Source: Ianthella basta (Eukaryota; Porifera; Demospongiae; Verongiida; Ianthellidae). From it: a stretch of 64,000 bases of DNA. The notes beneath the pieces are model-generated. The model saw only the letters and a list, made by a program, of their open reading frames with translations, was not told the origin of the DNA and searched no databases. This document shows, one piece after another, positions 1-12,017 of this stretch (position 1 is its first letter; every line of letters starts with the position of its first letter). The stretch lies in assembly GCA_964019415.1 (NCBI GenBank), contig OZ025870.1, forward strand, positions 1,453,501 to 1,517,500. The letters are read 5' to 3'. A program made the position numbers and the translations under genes.

Positions 1-7
1 TTTCTGA
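1..7 (+). CDS. actin-like gene, last codons only
   Basis: The window opens inside a gene: the third base of a codon, then TTC and TGA. The actin-like pseudogene at 44.7 kb ends TGT TTC TGA, and its 3' flank is clearly homologous to bases 8-300 here (for example the shared run ACTGATGTGTTTCTCATTC). This is therefore the end of another actin-like copy whose body lies left of the window. Whether that copy is intact cannot be judged from here. Confidence 0.75.
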
Positions 8-300
8 GCAATAACATTTTGATGCATTTTGCAAATTTTAACTTTGTGTTCCAGTGTTTCTGTGAGCGTGTGCTTATGTATAGAACTGATGTGTTTCTCA
101 TTCTAATCCTTCACAAAGTGTGTGTCCCACACAGCTAGGTTTTCTCCAGTGTTCTTACGTACAGTATTTATAACCAGGTCCTGTGATTCACAGTAGTCTT
201 ATAACCATACCTGTATTCTTATTTTTCTGTACAAAGTATTGTAGCCAGACATTTATGTAGTAATTTGCAATGTGAACTCACGTTTAATTGGTCATCCTCA
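8..300 (+). other. 3' flank of the left-hand actin-like copy
   Basis: Aligns with 44735-45020 behind the actin-like pseudogene over most of its length. The poly(A) signal AATAAA seen there is AATAAC here. No gene is seen between 300 and about 1200, only AT-rich sequence, a short GT-rich run near 402-450 and a perfect palindrome at 521-553. Confidence 0.7.
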
Positions 301-520
301 GGTCAGCTCATACAACACCACCATAATATGTTTACATGGCAGGTTTGGTCTATCTTGTCTGCTATACTCCTGAACAACTCAGTGGACACATTTTACTTTG
401 TGTGTGTGTGTGTGCGTGCGTGCGTGTGTGCGTGCGTGCATGTGTGTGTGTCACTACAAAAACTGTGCTAGTATATGAGCTGTAAACTAACCTGCATACT
501 ATCAGTATACGTGTAGTTTA

Positions 521-553
521 CAAGACTGCATACTTCTGAAGTATGCAGTCTTG
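521..553. repeat. 33-bp palindrome built on GCATACT
   Basis: The arm CAAGACTGCATACTTC is followed by one T and then its exact reverse complement: 16-bp perfect arms. The GCATACT word also recurs at 490-600 and 4000-4130. It is probably a hairpin from a foldback element; no ends could be drawn. Confidence 0.7.
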
Positions 554-1219
554 CATTGGCACGCCCCTTTGCAAGCCTTGCATACTAGCTGCAAACTATC
601 ATGAATCTCATTATGATGCTATGAATACAATTTTCAATGATCACCAGATTGCAGCAGTGTACATAGCTATGATAACTATGAATGCGTTTGTTATTGTGAT
701 TAATATGCAGGAATGTAGCGGATTACTATACATCATTATTATGTGTTCCTATGCCTATACTAACTATACTATTAACAGCAATGTATAGAATACAGTAATA
801 AATTACTGCTTTTGAAATTCCAATCACAATTCATGGAAATAGAATGTTAGTACATGTACAATGCTTGTATAAATACAGTCACATGTAGAAAAAAGCATGT
901 AATGTAGACATTACTGTTTATGATCGGTGTTGCTGCATTACAATTGACGGAGCTCAACTAGTTACACTGGTGTTCAGTTTGTCTGCCTGGGTAGAGGTGC
1001 AGATAGTAGCAGTGTTTGATCCATATCACCTACAGAAGAGTTATATACAGATCTGGTCATTCATATGAATACATGCATGGATTTCCTGTATGCCGATAGA
1101 AATTATACAGCAAAGTTTGCAAAATTTAGCTACCTGATATTAGCGAAATAACATCCCACTGAGGTGTAGCTCCTCTCTGGCTGCAGAGGTAGAGACTGTA
1201 TTTCCACTCTCCCAAGACA

Positions 1220-1640
1220 TCTTGGCAATCATTGATCATGCATGACCACTGCAAACTGCTCACACAGAGTGTCATGAACAAATATGGAACACTTGCACAC
1301 ACTGAAAAAGAGCAGAATGGTAGGTCACTCACTGAAAGAAGTACATCTTGACAACATTGGATATGAACTACTCGCACATGTAGTGACACAGAAACAAAAT
1401 GGAGCACATGCACACACAGAGAACAAAATGGTACACACACAGAAAGGACAGAACAGTTGGTCACCTGCCATTGTGACCACTGAACTGCTCACAAACATGG
1501 AATGATGCAGAAACAAGCATGGAGCACACACACAAAGTACAAAACGGTTGGTCACCTGTTAAAAGATAGGACATCTTGACAGGTTGCTGCCCAAAGACGG
1601 GGCATCTTGAATGCTAGGGGGGTCATTGCCCAAAAACGGG
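1220..1640. repeat. degenerate outlier units of the 143-bp satellite
   Basis: Three diverged, shortened versions of the satellite seen at 2005-3440, recognised by 'GAACTGCTCACA..ATGGA', 'ACACAGAAACAA' and 'CATCTTGACA'. A different AT-rich segment (about 1650-1990) separates them from the uniform array. Confidence 0.75.
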
Positions 1641-2004
1641 TGTGGTGAGTCAATCCCTCTCGACTCGATCTCGATCGTACTCATGCAAGCGAACTCCGTG
1701 GGTCACTCACGAATGGACGCGGGACGCAAATAATGATTCCACAATAATTTCAGCCTCTGCATCTAGTAACACAAGGCCTATTACAAAACCAAACTAAAGC
1801 ACATACTCAGTAACACCTGGTACTATAGCACAAATAATTAAAACAGTGCAAATAAATCAAACACATAAAACACAGTGATACAAATGCAAGCACCAAATAG
1901 TATAGATAATAAAAACAATACAGGCATTCACCAAATGGTAGACACAACACAACCACCATGTCACTGTATGGAAGGGTAACATTCACTACAAGTGGACAAC
2001 TTGA

Positions 2005-3440
2005 CAACTGTGACCATTGAACTGCTCGCACATGTAGTGACACAGAACACAAGGATGGAGGGCACACACAGAGAGAGAACAGAACGGTTGGTCACCTGCC
2101 GAAAGACGGGTCATCTTGACAGGTTGTTGCCCAAAGACGGGTCATCTTGACAACTGTGACCAATGAACTGCTCACACATGGAGTGACACAGAAACAAGGG
2201 TGGAAAACACACACAGAGAGAGAACAGAACGGTTGGTCACCTGCCGAAAGACGGGTCATCTTGACAGGTTGTTGCCTAAAGACGGGTCATCTTGACAACT
2301 GTGACCAATGAACTGCTAACACATGGAGTGACACAGAAACAAGGGTGGAAAACACACACAGAGAGAACAGAACGGTTGGTCACCTGCCGAAAGACGGGTC
2401 ATCTTGACAGGTTGTTGCCCAGACGGGTCATCTTGACAACTGTGACCAATGAACTGCTCACACATGGAGTGACACAGAAACAAGGGTGGAAAACACACAC
2501 AGAGAGAACAGAACGGTTGGTCGCCTGCCGAAAGACGGGTCATCTTGACAGGTTGTTGCCCAAAGACGGGTCATCTTGACAACTATGACCATTGAACTGC
2601 TCACACATGGAGTGACACAGAAACAAGGGTGGAAAACACACACAGAGAGAGAACAGAACGTTTGGTTGCCTGCCGAAAGACGGGTCATCTTGACAGGTTG
2701 TTGCCCAAAGACGGGTCATCTTGACAACTGTGACCAATGAACTGCTCACACATGGAGTGACACAGAAACAAGGGTGGAAAACACACACAGAGAGAACAGA
2801 ACGGTTGGTCGCCTGCCGAAAGACGGGTCATCTTGACAGGTTGTTGCCCAAAGACGGGTCATCTTGACAACTGTGACCAATGAACTGCTCACACATGGAG
2901 TGACACAGAAACAAGGGTGGAAAACACACACACAGAGAGAACAGAACGTTTGGTTGCCTGCCGAAAGATGGGTCATCTTGACAGGTTGTTGCCCAAAGAC
3001 AGGTCATCTTGACAACTGTGACCAATGAACTGCTCACACATGGAGTGACACAGAAACAAGGGTGGAAAACACACACAGAGAGAACAGAACGGTTGGTCAC
3101 CTGCCGAAAGACGGGTCATCTTGACAGGTTGTTGCCCAAAGACGGGTCATCTTGACAACTATGACCATTGAACTGCTCACACATGGAGTGACACAGAAAC
3201 AAGGGTGGAAAACACACACAGAGAGAACAGAACGGTTGGTCGCCTGCCGAAAGACGGGTCATCTTGACAGGTTGTTGCCCAAAGACGGGTCATCTTGACA
3301 ACTGTGACCAATGAACTGCTCACACATGGAGTGACACAGAAACAAGGGCAGAAAACACACAGAGAGAGAACAGAACGGTTGGTCACCTGCCGAAAGATGG
3401 GTCATCTTGACAGATTGTTCAATAAAGATGAGACAAGGAC
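2005..3440. repeat. 143-bp satellite array, about ten units
   Basis: Tandem units begin near 2010, 2156, 2301, 2442, 2585, 2730, 2873, 3018, 3161 and 3304, a period of 141-146 bp. Each unit contains the block AAAGACGGGTCATCTTGACA twice, the second after GGTTGTTGCCC, so there is a sub-repeat inside the unit. Units differ by small indels (AGAGAGAG versus AGAGAG, loss of AA in AAAGACG). Both strands have open frames through parts of the array, but they shift with the indels, so I do not call a protein. Confidence 0.95.
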
Positions 3441-4197
3441 CATTGAACTGTTCACACACGCAGTGACACAAAAAGACAAAGATGGAACACTGACACAAAG
3501 ATAGAAAATTCAGTATAAGCTTGAAGATAAGACATTGTGACAGGCTGAAACAAGAATCAGTGGCATGCAGTGGTACCACAAAGAAGATACAGTGCGTTCT
3601 AGAGATATCATTAGCGGCAATTTATCCTTAAACAACCTGAAATGTGTATCAAACTAAATTGAGTCTCTACAGATAGCTAGCTAGCTACATTTCACTAGCC
3701 TCTTCAGCTATAGCAAGATATATACGCAGTATGCTGAATGTAACATGTCCTCTTTGGGAAACAAACCCAAGGTAAGTTCCACTGTCACTGCCCATCAGCA
3801 AACTAAGCCCTACTCTCAGCAGTACTCCTTCTTTTCTTCAATATCCCGCCAAAATGTGCACAAGATCGCCAGTTATTGGTCCATGTGACCTCGATCCACT
3901 CACGTGCATGAATAATGTCGCTGCCCACCATGAAGTGAAACAATATTCATGAACTGTGAGACACAAGGTAACGATATTCATATGACCCACATGCATACTA
4001 TGCGTATGCAAGTTGCATACTATGAGATAAGATTATTCATAGCAGTGGGTGGTCCAAAGCTCCCTCTGCATACCAAGGATCTTGCATTCTTGTTGCATAC
4101 TACTTGCAAATGTCTGAAGTATGCATTTTGCATACTCATGAAAACTAACAGTGTTTTTGTAGTGTGTATCTTGTGTGTTTGCATGCGTGCATATTAC
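3441..4197. other. intergenic, no gene recognised
   Basis: AT-rich sequence with repeated GCATACT words at 3990-4130, resembling 490-600. No convincing ORF, splice pair or RNA gene. Confidence 0.5.
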
Positions 4198-4592
4198 GGG
4201 TCGAACGAATAACCGAATAGTCGAATATTCGATCGTTCGGTAGCCTAATATTCGAAGGATAATTTTATGCGTTCGGATTTTGGTGACGCTTAATGACGTC
4301 ATACAAATGGCCGCCAACCACATAAAACTCGTTTCGCTCATGAATCAGTCGATATCTACGGAACGAAACACCTTCTATCTTTTATGGATTATGCAGTGAC
4401 TGCAGAAAATGCTTTCTGTCAGGTCAAATTCGCCCATTCTGCTCTTCATCCGACTTTCTCCTCCCATTTCCGGTAATCGCTCCACAGAAGACGGCCATAT
4501 TTGGTAATCACTTTCGGTGGAACGAATATTCGAATATTCGTTCATTGGAGGCAACGAATAGTCGAACTTAATATAGAGTATTCGTTCGACCC
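4198..4592. mobile_element. MITE with 14-bp perfect terminal inverted repeats
   Basis: Starts GGGTCGAACGAATA and ends with the exact complement TATTCGTTCGACCC. Both ends carry further CGAATAGTCGAATATTCG-type subterminal palindromes. The 395-bp interior has no coding capacity. Flanks read ..TTAC and TTAG.., so a TTA duplication is possible but not certain. The superfamily cannot be assigned. Confidence 0.8.
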
Positions 4593-4619
4593 TTAGTGCA
4601 TATGTGTGTATGTATGTGT

Positions 4620-4770
4620 GTGTTTGGTTGTACTTGCACGCAGTGTTTGTATGATTTGTACGAAGCCCGATGCTGCCATGGTGACCTCTCAGTATGAGTC
4701 CTCATCTCAAGTGTGTTCCCGTCTCTAGTGACATCAGTGTCTGGTGATCCTCAGAGAGAGAAGGCAGTCA
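4620..4770 (+). repeat. dispersed repeat downstream of actin, copy 1
   Basis: Contains TATGAGTCCTCATCTCAAGTG and CTGGTGATCCTCAGAG. Homologous segments lie at about 45040-45190 (next to the actin-like pseudogene) and 51590-51720. Copies 1 and 2 sit the same way relative to the actin 3' flank, which supports a segmental duplication. Confidence 0.75.
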
Positions 4771-4794
4771 TTCTAGCAGAGGAACAAGGTGCGC

Positions 4795-5055
4795 GCGCGC
4801 GTGTGTGTGTGTGTCCATCCCCTCCACAACTGCTGCAGGAAGTTAGGTGAGAGCATATATACAATGGAAATATTAGGAGACTGTCCAATTGTATTTGTAC
4901 TAAGTATGTCTTACCAGAGGTGTTGGCAATACACTGTATTCCTATTCTCACACTGTAGTTGTGTGTGTGTCTGTGCTTGTTGAGCTTGCCCTCAAACACT
5001 CCAGCCCTTTCCCCCTCCAGGTTGCAGGCTTGGCTCATGTTACCCATAGCAATAA
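4795..5055 (+). repeat. (GT)n plus CTCAAACACTCC repeat unit, copy 1
   Basis: A GT run, then spacer, then CCTCAAACACTCC followed by a pyrimidine tract, CCAGGTTGCAG and TGGCTCATG..CCATAGCAAT. The same series occurs at 50820-51150 and 56865-57200, and without the long GT run at 52258-52340 and 47460-47530. It looks like a dispersed repeat, possibly a copied splice-acceptor plus exon fragment. Confidence 0.65.
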
Positions 5056-5059
5056 TCAA

Positions 5060-6960
5060 TCAAAAGGTGGGTTTCCAATTCCATTATATATTGTAGCGCG
5101 CATCGCGGCACCGTTCCTATCATGGCAGGCCATACTGTAGCTATGTATACAGAGTAATGTGACCCATTTCTTTCCAATGTGGTAACACATGCTGAGGTCA
5201 CACACTGCTAAGTGTCCAACAGAACTGAGGTAATTGAGTATGAAAAATGATTTCCCAAACTGTTGTAGCAAATTGCGCGTGAAGTTTGTAATCCTGTAAA
5301 GGGCAAGATGTGATCACAGATTTACTCCCTTCAAAGACCTAGCTATTGCCACTGGAGCATTGTGTCTGTGTGTAGATATGATTCAGTGCGCGTGTGTGAG
5401 TTGTGAGGTGTGTTGGGTACAAGGTGCCTGTAGGAAATAGCACACCTGCAGTGACTGTCCATGGCTCATGATGCGTGGCTTGTGCATGCACTAAGACTGT
5501 GCATTCATTCATGTCTATTGACTGGTATGTGTACAACTGTTGTAGTGTATTGCAGCTCATGTCATGTGCTGTGTCTACCTGGCCTCTGTCTCCTCCACTA
5601 CAGGAGTCTAGAGGGGGTGGAGCTTGCACAGTCCCTCCACTGTGTGGAGAAATGGAACACCTCTAGCCAGCAATCACCCAAACAACCAACACAATTGCAC
5701 AAGTACAATCCTATACTTATATCAATTATCGGGAATTATATATTGCACGGAGCCAGCATGCACAACTATGGATGTGAAATTGTGTGTGCGTGCGTAATTG
5801 TATAATATTATTGCATTATGTATGTACGATGCATGCATTGCATTGTGTTTGCATGCATGACTAGTTGTGCACATTATATATAATTATACATGCATAATGT
5901 GTGTGTATGCCATACATTTTGTGTATGTTCATAGCTGTATAGCTGTATCGCTTGTATCATCAACAGATGAATGTTTGCCTGGTCCCTTTCAATTGACTTC
6001 ACTGATCATGATGTGTGTGGACCTATCAGTGTTCAATGTGTGTTAGTGCGTGCATTACAGTTGTAGTCTTGCCTTAATATTAAGTTACCTGTTTCAATGT
6101 ATGTACTCAGCAGGTATTGTTAGCTATTGCTATTTATTATCATTACTGCATGTGAATGTCACTGGGGTACATCTAAATGCTCAGCAGCATCGCAAGCTAG
6201 CTAGAAATCTTCTTCCAGTGGAGCCTCATCTTAATCTCTTTTCTTTGCTTTCTTGAGAGAGACGGGTTCAATAGCAGTAGAGTGCTCTGGGGTGTAGCTG
6301 AGGAGTCAGAGTAGTGGTTTCAAGGTGGACTATTGTCTACCCATTGCATGGAGACCAAGCTGTGACAATCTTGTACAGATAGTGTGTTGCATCTAAGTGT
6401 GCATCCAGGGACACTCATGCACAACCGCCAAGCCCCATCCACATGCAGTCCGAGCTTAACTTAATCTCTACTCCTCACTTCCACTCCCGACCCTTCACTC
6501 TTCCTCCACTCCCCATCCCACCCTCGTTTCTCTAACACTCTTCACTTCCACCCCCTCCAATCCTTTAACTCCACTCTCTCCCTTCAGCTCCTCCCTACCT
6601 CCTCACAATTGCACTTTATAAAAAGCACCCATGTACACACACACACTTGAACATGTACTTGAATGCTGCCCACAGTATGCAGTACTGTGATAGCAGGGCC
6701 CTAGGAAATCCTGGATCAGTGACAAGAAGTGGGTCCTGGATGACAGAGCCTCTCACAACTCTCTTGCACATAGAAGATGGCACTCCCCTTGGGTATATAG
6801 CACGTTATCAGCTACAGATAGCTAGCAACGTAGCTAGCTAGCTGGCTAACTACTCCCACTATTTCCCTGTCAAGTCTCAATGGGAAGCATGCATGTTAAT
6901 CAATATCCACGCAATGACATGCTACCCATTGCGCTCTAAAGATCACTATGAATAGCACTA
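5060..6960. other. intergenic between actin flank and WARS1, no gene recognised
   Basis: TG-rich and AT-rich sequence, a C/T-rich stretch near 6450-6610 and short ORFs without recognisable domains or splice context. Confidence 0.5.
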
Positions 6961-7266
6961 GTACCAGTACACTGGACGGTTAGCGCACGGCAGGTCCGTA
7001 AAGTGGCATGGGAGTGCGTTTCCCATTTAACGGTTTTGCCGTTTTCGGACCGGGGGGTGCGTTTTGAAAGGGGGTCCATTTTTCTTCGTGGCCAGCATGT
7101 GACTCGAAACAGCGTGAGTAGAAGGGCGTGTACAAGGGGCTAGCTGGCTAAGCAATTGGGCGACCGAAAACCGGACGCCTCTCGCAGAGAAACGTGGTAC
7201 TAGCGTATTGAATAATCTTGTGCTATTGGAAGGTGCATTTCGTTGCCTCGAAGCCAAAGCTGAGTT
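6960..7266 (+). promoter_or_regulatory. putative WARS1 promoter and 5' UTR
   Basis: A GC-richer stretch directly upstream of the WARS1 start, with GGACCGGGGGG and CCGTTTTCGG-type inverted words and no TATA box at a useful distance, as expected for a housekeeping gene. The start sits in GAGTTATGG, with G at +4. This is inferred from position only. Confidence 0.3.
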
Positions 7267-10200
7267 ATGGCAGAAGAAACCAAGCCAGCAGAGGGCAGTC
7301 AGCCCAAAGAACAAGTAGTTTACCCGTGGCACGTGGAAGCTGCCGAACGAGAAGACAAGATTGACTACGAGAAGCTGATCAGTAAGTGTTAACCTGTGTT
7401 TTTAAGCTGCCTCACAGACTGGTGATATTCCTAAGGCTGTCATTAGCTGCCAGTGCAACTTGGTTCGCTATGCAGAGCAGTTTGGTAGTCAGAGGATTAC
7501 CCCAGAGATACTGGAGAGAATTGAGAAGGCCACGGGCAAGAAAGTACACCACTTTCTGGAACGAGGAGTGTTTTTCTCCCACAGGTGAGTGTTGAGTAGC
7601 AAGTTACACAGTCCATTAGAAGACGAGATCTCCTGTGTTCACTAGCTAGTCATGTCTACCTACCTGCCTGTCTGGCCATCTTTCTTACTACACAGGGACA
7701 TGAACCTTGTCCTGGACCATGTGGAGAAGGGTGAACCTTTCTTCCTCTACACTGGAAGGGGACCTTCCTCAGAGGCAATGCACTTGGGACACCTCATCCT
7801 ATTCCTGTTCACCAAGTGAGCCAGCACTGACACTAATATATGCATCACTGCTACTCTGAAAGACTCACAAAATGTCCATGCATACGTACATGCAACAGCA
7901 ATACACTAATTAAGTACTGTATCTTTGCTCTTGATGCACTGAAGTCGATTTAAAGCTTTCATTGCAGGCTAAGTATAAGCCATGAGCTTGCTTACTGTTA
8001 CGATTCCTCTCATTGAGGGTAATTATTTCTGACATGTACAATGCACTCTAAGCTCTCTGTCCTAGAATATGCTATATAGTCCTCATAATGTGACATCTAT
8101 CTATATATAAAGAGGAGTAGAGCAGAACGGCTGTTCGTGAAGTCCTCCCGTGAGCAAAGACGCATCGACACCAAACTTTCCCAGATTATGCCATACCCGG
8201 TCTTGATCTAAGGGGGGCGACGTGCGCGAAGAAGCATTGTGGTTGCACTATCTTGCATGTACAAACAATTATACATACCCTACATACTGCACAGTGTACA
8301 GTGCACAGTGTACATGTTTCAGGGACGACGACATGGATCGGCCCACGCGGAGCGCCTACGGCGGAGGCGAGAGTGGGAAAGAGGCAAACGTGCCTACGAA
8401 ACACCTGAATGCAGAGAAGAACGGTTGAGAGTGCGAAGAGAACAGGACAGGGCCAGGCGTGCTATCCGAGTGGCCAACGCAACTGCTGATGCGACACAGG
8501 CCCACCTGCAGCAGTTAAGTGCTGCCCAGAAGGCACGAACTCTGCAGAAAGTGCAGACCAGAGACAGGCCCGACTGCTGCAGATAAAGGCTGCCCAGACC
8601 GAATGGCGTGCTGCTGAAACTGTTGCAGAGACAGAAGCACGATTAGACCGTGACAGAGAAACTCAGAAAGGCATAGAGTACAACGTCGCGTGCAGCCGCA
8701 ACCTTTACTGCTTGAACAGCCTGTGGTTTGTCACAAAATGGGTGCCTTCCATAGACACCTATCTAAACTGGAGGTGGCGCAATGTATCACTTGCTGTGAG
8801 ACATTTCCTGGCCTGCAGCTGCAATCTCTGCAGTCTGCTGAGTGTGTGCGATGTTATTGCTTTATTCCTTGCTCAGGCTCACCCCACTGATGATTATCAT
8901 CTGTCTAGTAATATAAATGCTAACACAGTTATACTACAGCAGTTTACATTCTATATAAACCGACATACCAACATATATACAAACCGAAATATATACCACC
9001 GGAAGTGGGGCACGAAGCCATACAATAAAATGTCAAAGCGAAAACAATATAGGAGCTGCCTGCGGCAGCCCCTAAAAAGATTTGTTTGGGCACGCTTCTA
9101 TGCTGCAAATACAAAAGAGGAGCCCCAACCCTTGTCCATGAACTCTTCCCGCAAGCATCGACGAAAAGCACCAAAACGTTCCCATCCATCACAAGCTATA
9201 CCCCATCTCAATATAAAGTAGTAGATGTGCTAAAATATGCTGCCGCCAAGGAGCGCGTAGCAAAATCCTATGATAAACTGACGGTCGGCCATCTTGGATC
9301 TGCGAAAACATAAAGGACCCCTCTACAGGACCACTAGACGCCCCTACAGGAAGCACTCAACCACTTTACAGTATACACTGGACCCTCCTACAGGGCTTGC
9401 CAAAGGCTGGGGCCTTGCAGCTAGTATGAACATAAAGGAATGCAGTTTTGTATAGCACTGTATTACCTATTACCAACGGTTGCTTATACTCAACTGTCTC
9501 CTCTTTCTGCTATCCAGGTACCTGCAGGATGTGTTTGACGTTCCCCTTGTGATTCAGCTCACTGATGATGAAAAGTTCCTGTGGAAGGACTTCTCTGTGG
9601 AAGAAGCACACCGTCTTGCCCACGAAAATGCAAAGGACATCATTGCTGTTGGGTTTGATGAGGCAAAGACCTTTATTTTCTCAGACATAGCCTACATGAG
9701 GTGAGAGCTTAGTGTTGGTGCATGCATATGCATGCAACTGCAGAACATTTATTGTTTTGGATGAACGCAATTCGGGTTTGTTGTACTGCAAAACGGTGAT
9801 GGTTTGAAGCCACCTCTATATCAATTCATAATCATACTGCATTTAGCTTTATGATAAAATTCTTTATAGTGCTCCACATCCACTGTATGGTTATTGTTGA
9901 TTGCACGTCAGTGCAATCAACAATAACCATCATGTTATCATGTTATACTGAGCCTGAGTATGTCTTCTGTACTGTTTCTCCTTGCAGTCAGTGTCAAGAA
10001 TTCTACAAGAACATCCTTCGTGTGCGGGAGTGTGTTACAATGAACCAGGCAAAGGCAATATTTGGGTTCACTGACAGCGATAACATGGGCAAGATGGCCT
10101 TCCCTGCAGTGCAAGCTGTGCCGTCCTTCTCTAACAGCTTCCCTCACATCTTTGGTGACCGGAAGGATGTTTTCTGCTTGATCCCTTGTGCCATTGATAA

Positions 10201-11957
10201 GGTAAGACTGATATTATTTGTTGCCTGACCAAACAACTTTTTGTGTGAATTCCTTGTCTTCTTTGAGACAAGCAATACTGTAAGTGTACTAATTTGCAAG
10301 AGCTACCGTATGCGCTTTATTTTTCGCGGGGTTTAATGTTCGTGGTTTTCGCGGATCAACAGCCATCCGCGAATATTTCGTCTGCGAATATTTGTACATC
10401 ACTGTAAATGGACCTACACAGCTCGAGCCAATCAATGACGTCATGCGTAACAAAAATGGCGATAATTGGCTACGGGGCAAACTCGCTTCGCTAGTTCCTT
10501 TGTTCCCGACCTGTTGTTCTTGCTGCCGACAAACATGTCTATTCGTCCTTACTTGGTACCCCACAATTACTGGACGAGGATATTGATACGAAAGGAACAA
10601 TGCAATACTCTTGAAGTGGTGCTGAGCAGCACTGCATGCTACTGATCCTGGTATATTGTGACTGGTCTTTGTCCTCAGCGCAAAAAATGGCAGTGCACAT
10701 GCATATATGACATTTACACTGTAGGTGACCAAATATATGTACATAACCATGGCAACTAGCATTATTTGTGAAAATACACGACCTCTACTTGCATTATTAT
10801 TACCTTCTGCTTATTTACACACATCATGCATACTTTGGGTTGAATACGTGTAATTCGCTAAAATGGTATATAAAATTATGTGTAATAGAACCCCCTCTTG
10901 CGTATTCTAACATTCCAGTACCAGCTGCTGCAGTGTGTTTATGCATGACCATTCTCCTCACCTATTTGCTGTTATGTGTCATATGTACATAGCATGCATG
11001 CATCTATCACCGTTACCTAAATTACCATACAGTATAGTCTTAGGGTTGGCTGTCTATATACGTTGGATGTAATGCAAGTGTACTGCCCCCCCCCCCCCCC
11101 TCCCCTCCAGGACCCCTACTTCCGAATGACAAGAGATGCTGCACCTCGCCTTGGCTACCAAAAGCCAGCCCTTCTCTACTCCACCTTCTTCCCAGCCCTG
11201 CAAGGACCCAAGTCCAAGATGAGTGCCAGTGATCCAACCCCATCCATCTACCTCACTGACTCAAAGGAAGAGATCAAGAGAAAGGTGTGGGGAAAAGATG
11301 TCCTTAGCCCAATCCATGCATGTCTGCCTCTACAATTATATGTAAAAAAAAAATCTAGAAACAAGAGGGTGTACGGATGGTGCAGTGTCTGCAAGAAAGG
11401 TCAGCAACCAGGAGGATGATGCAGTTACTCTGTGTTCCTTGCAGTGCCTACGAGCATACCTTCATGAAACAACATCTTAGTGTACTTTATTCATCATCCA
11501 CAGATATCACCTTAGATTGGTATTGTTCCTGCTCGGTGCTACAGGACTATGGGACAACATTGTTCACTGGTTTCGGTTCGCTACAGGAATAGCACTACTT
11601 TTCTGTTATGCATATAACAGCATACAACCAACCACCACCTGCACAGATATGATTTAGTCTTCTTGTATTAGTACTACATGTGGTATTGAGCTTTTATCAG
11701 TTTGATGGTGTGTAGGAAATCATGGGACAGTCATAGGAGAGAGCCCTTTGTGTGTCGCATCGTATTTGCTGTATCGGCAATCCTCTTAGGTCAACAAGTA
11801 TGCCTTCTCTGGTGGTAGGGACACAGTGGAGGAGCATCGCAGGCTTGGTGCCAACACTGACTTGGATGTGTCCTACCAGTACCTGACATTCTTCATGGAA
11901 GACAGCAAAAAGCTAAAGCACATCAAAGAAGTTAGTTTTGTAGTGTGCAGCTTGTGA

Positions 11958-12017
<60 letters not shown>

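Noticed and set aside
2292..3579. Overlapping minus-strand ORFs of 70-106 codons repeating CVFHPCFCVTPCVSSS
   Set aside because: They follow the 143-bp satellite, shift frame with its indels, and have no start or splice context.
7027..7332. 101-codon minus-strand ORF over WARS1 exon 1 and promoter
   Set aside because: No domain, overlaps a well-supported exon on the other strand.
7405..7475. Including 7406-7475 in WARS1 exon 2 (acceptor TTTTAAG)
   Set aside because: It would leave a 24-bp intron and add residues without counterpart in the family; the ATGCAG acceptor at 7475 gives the expected LI-KQFG join.
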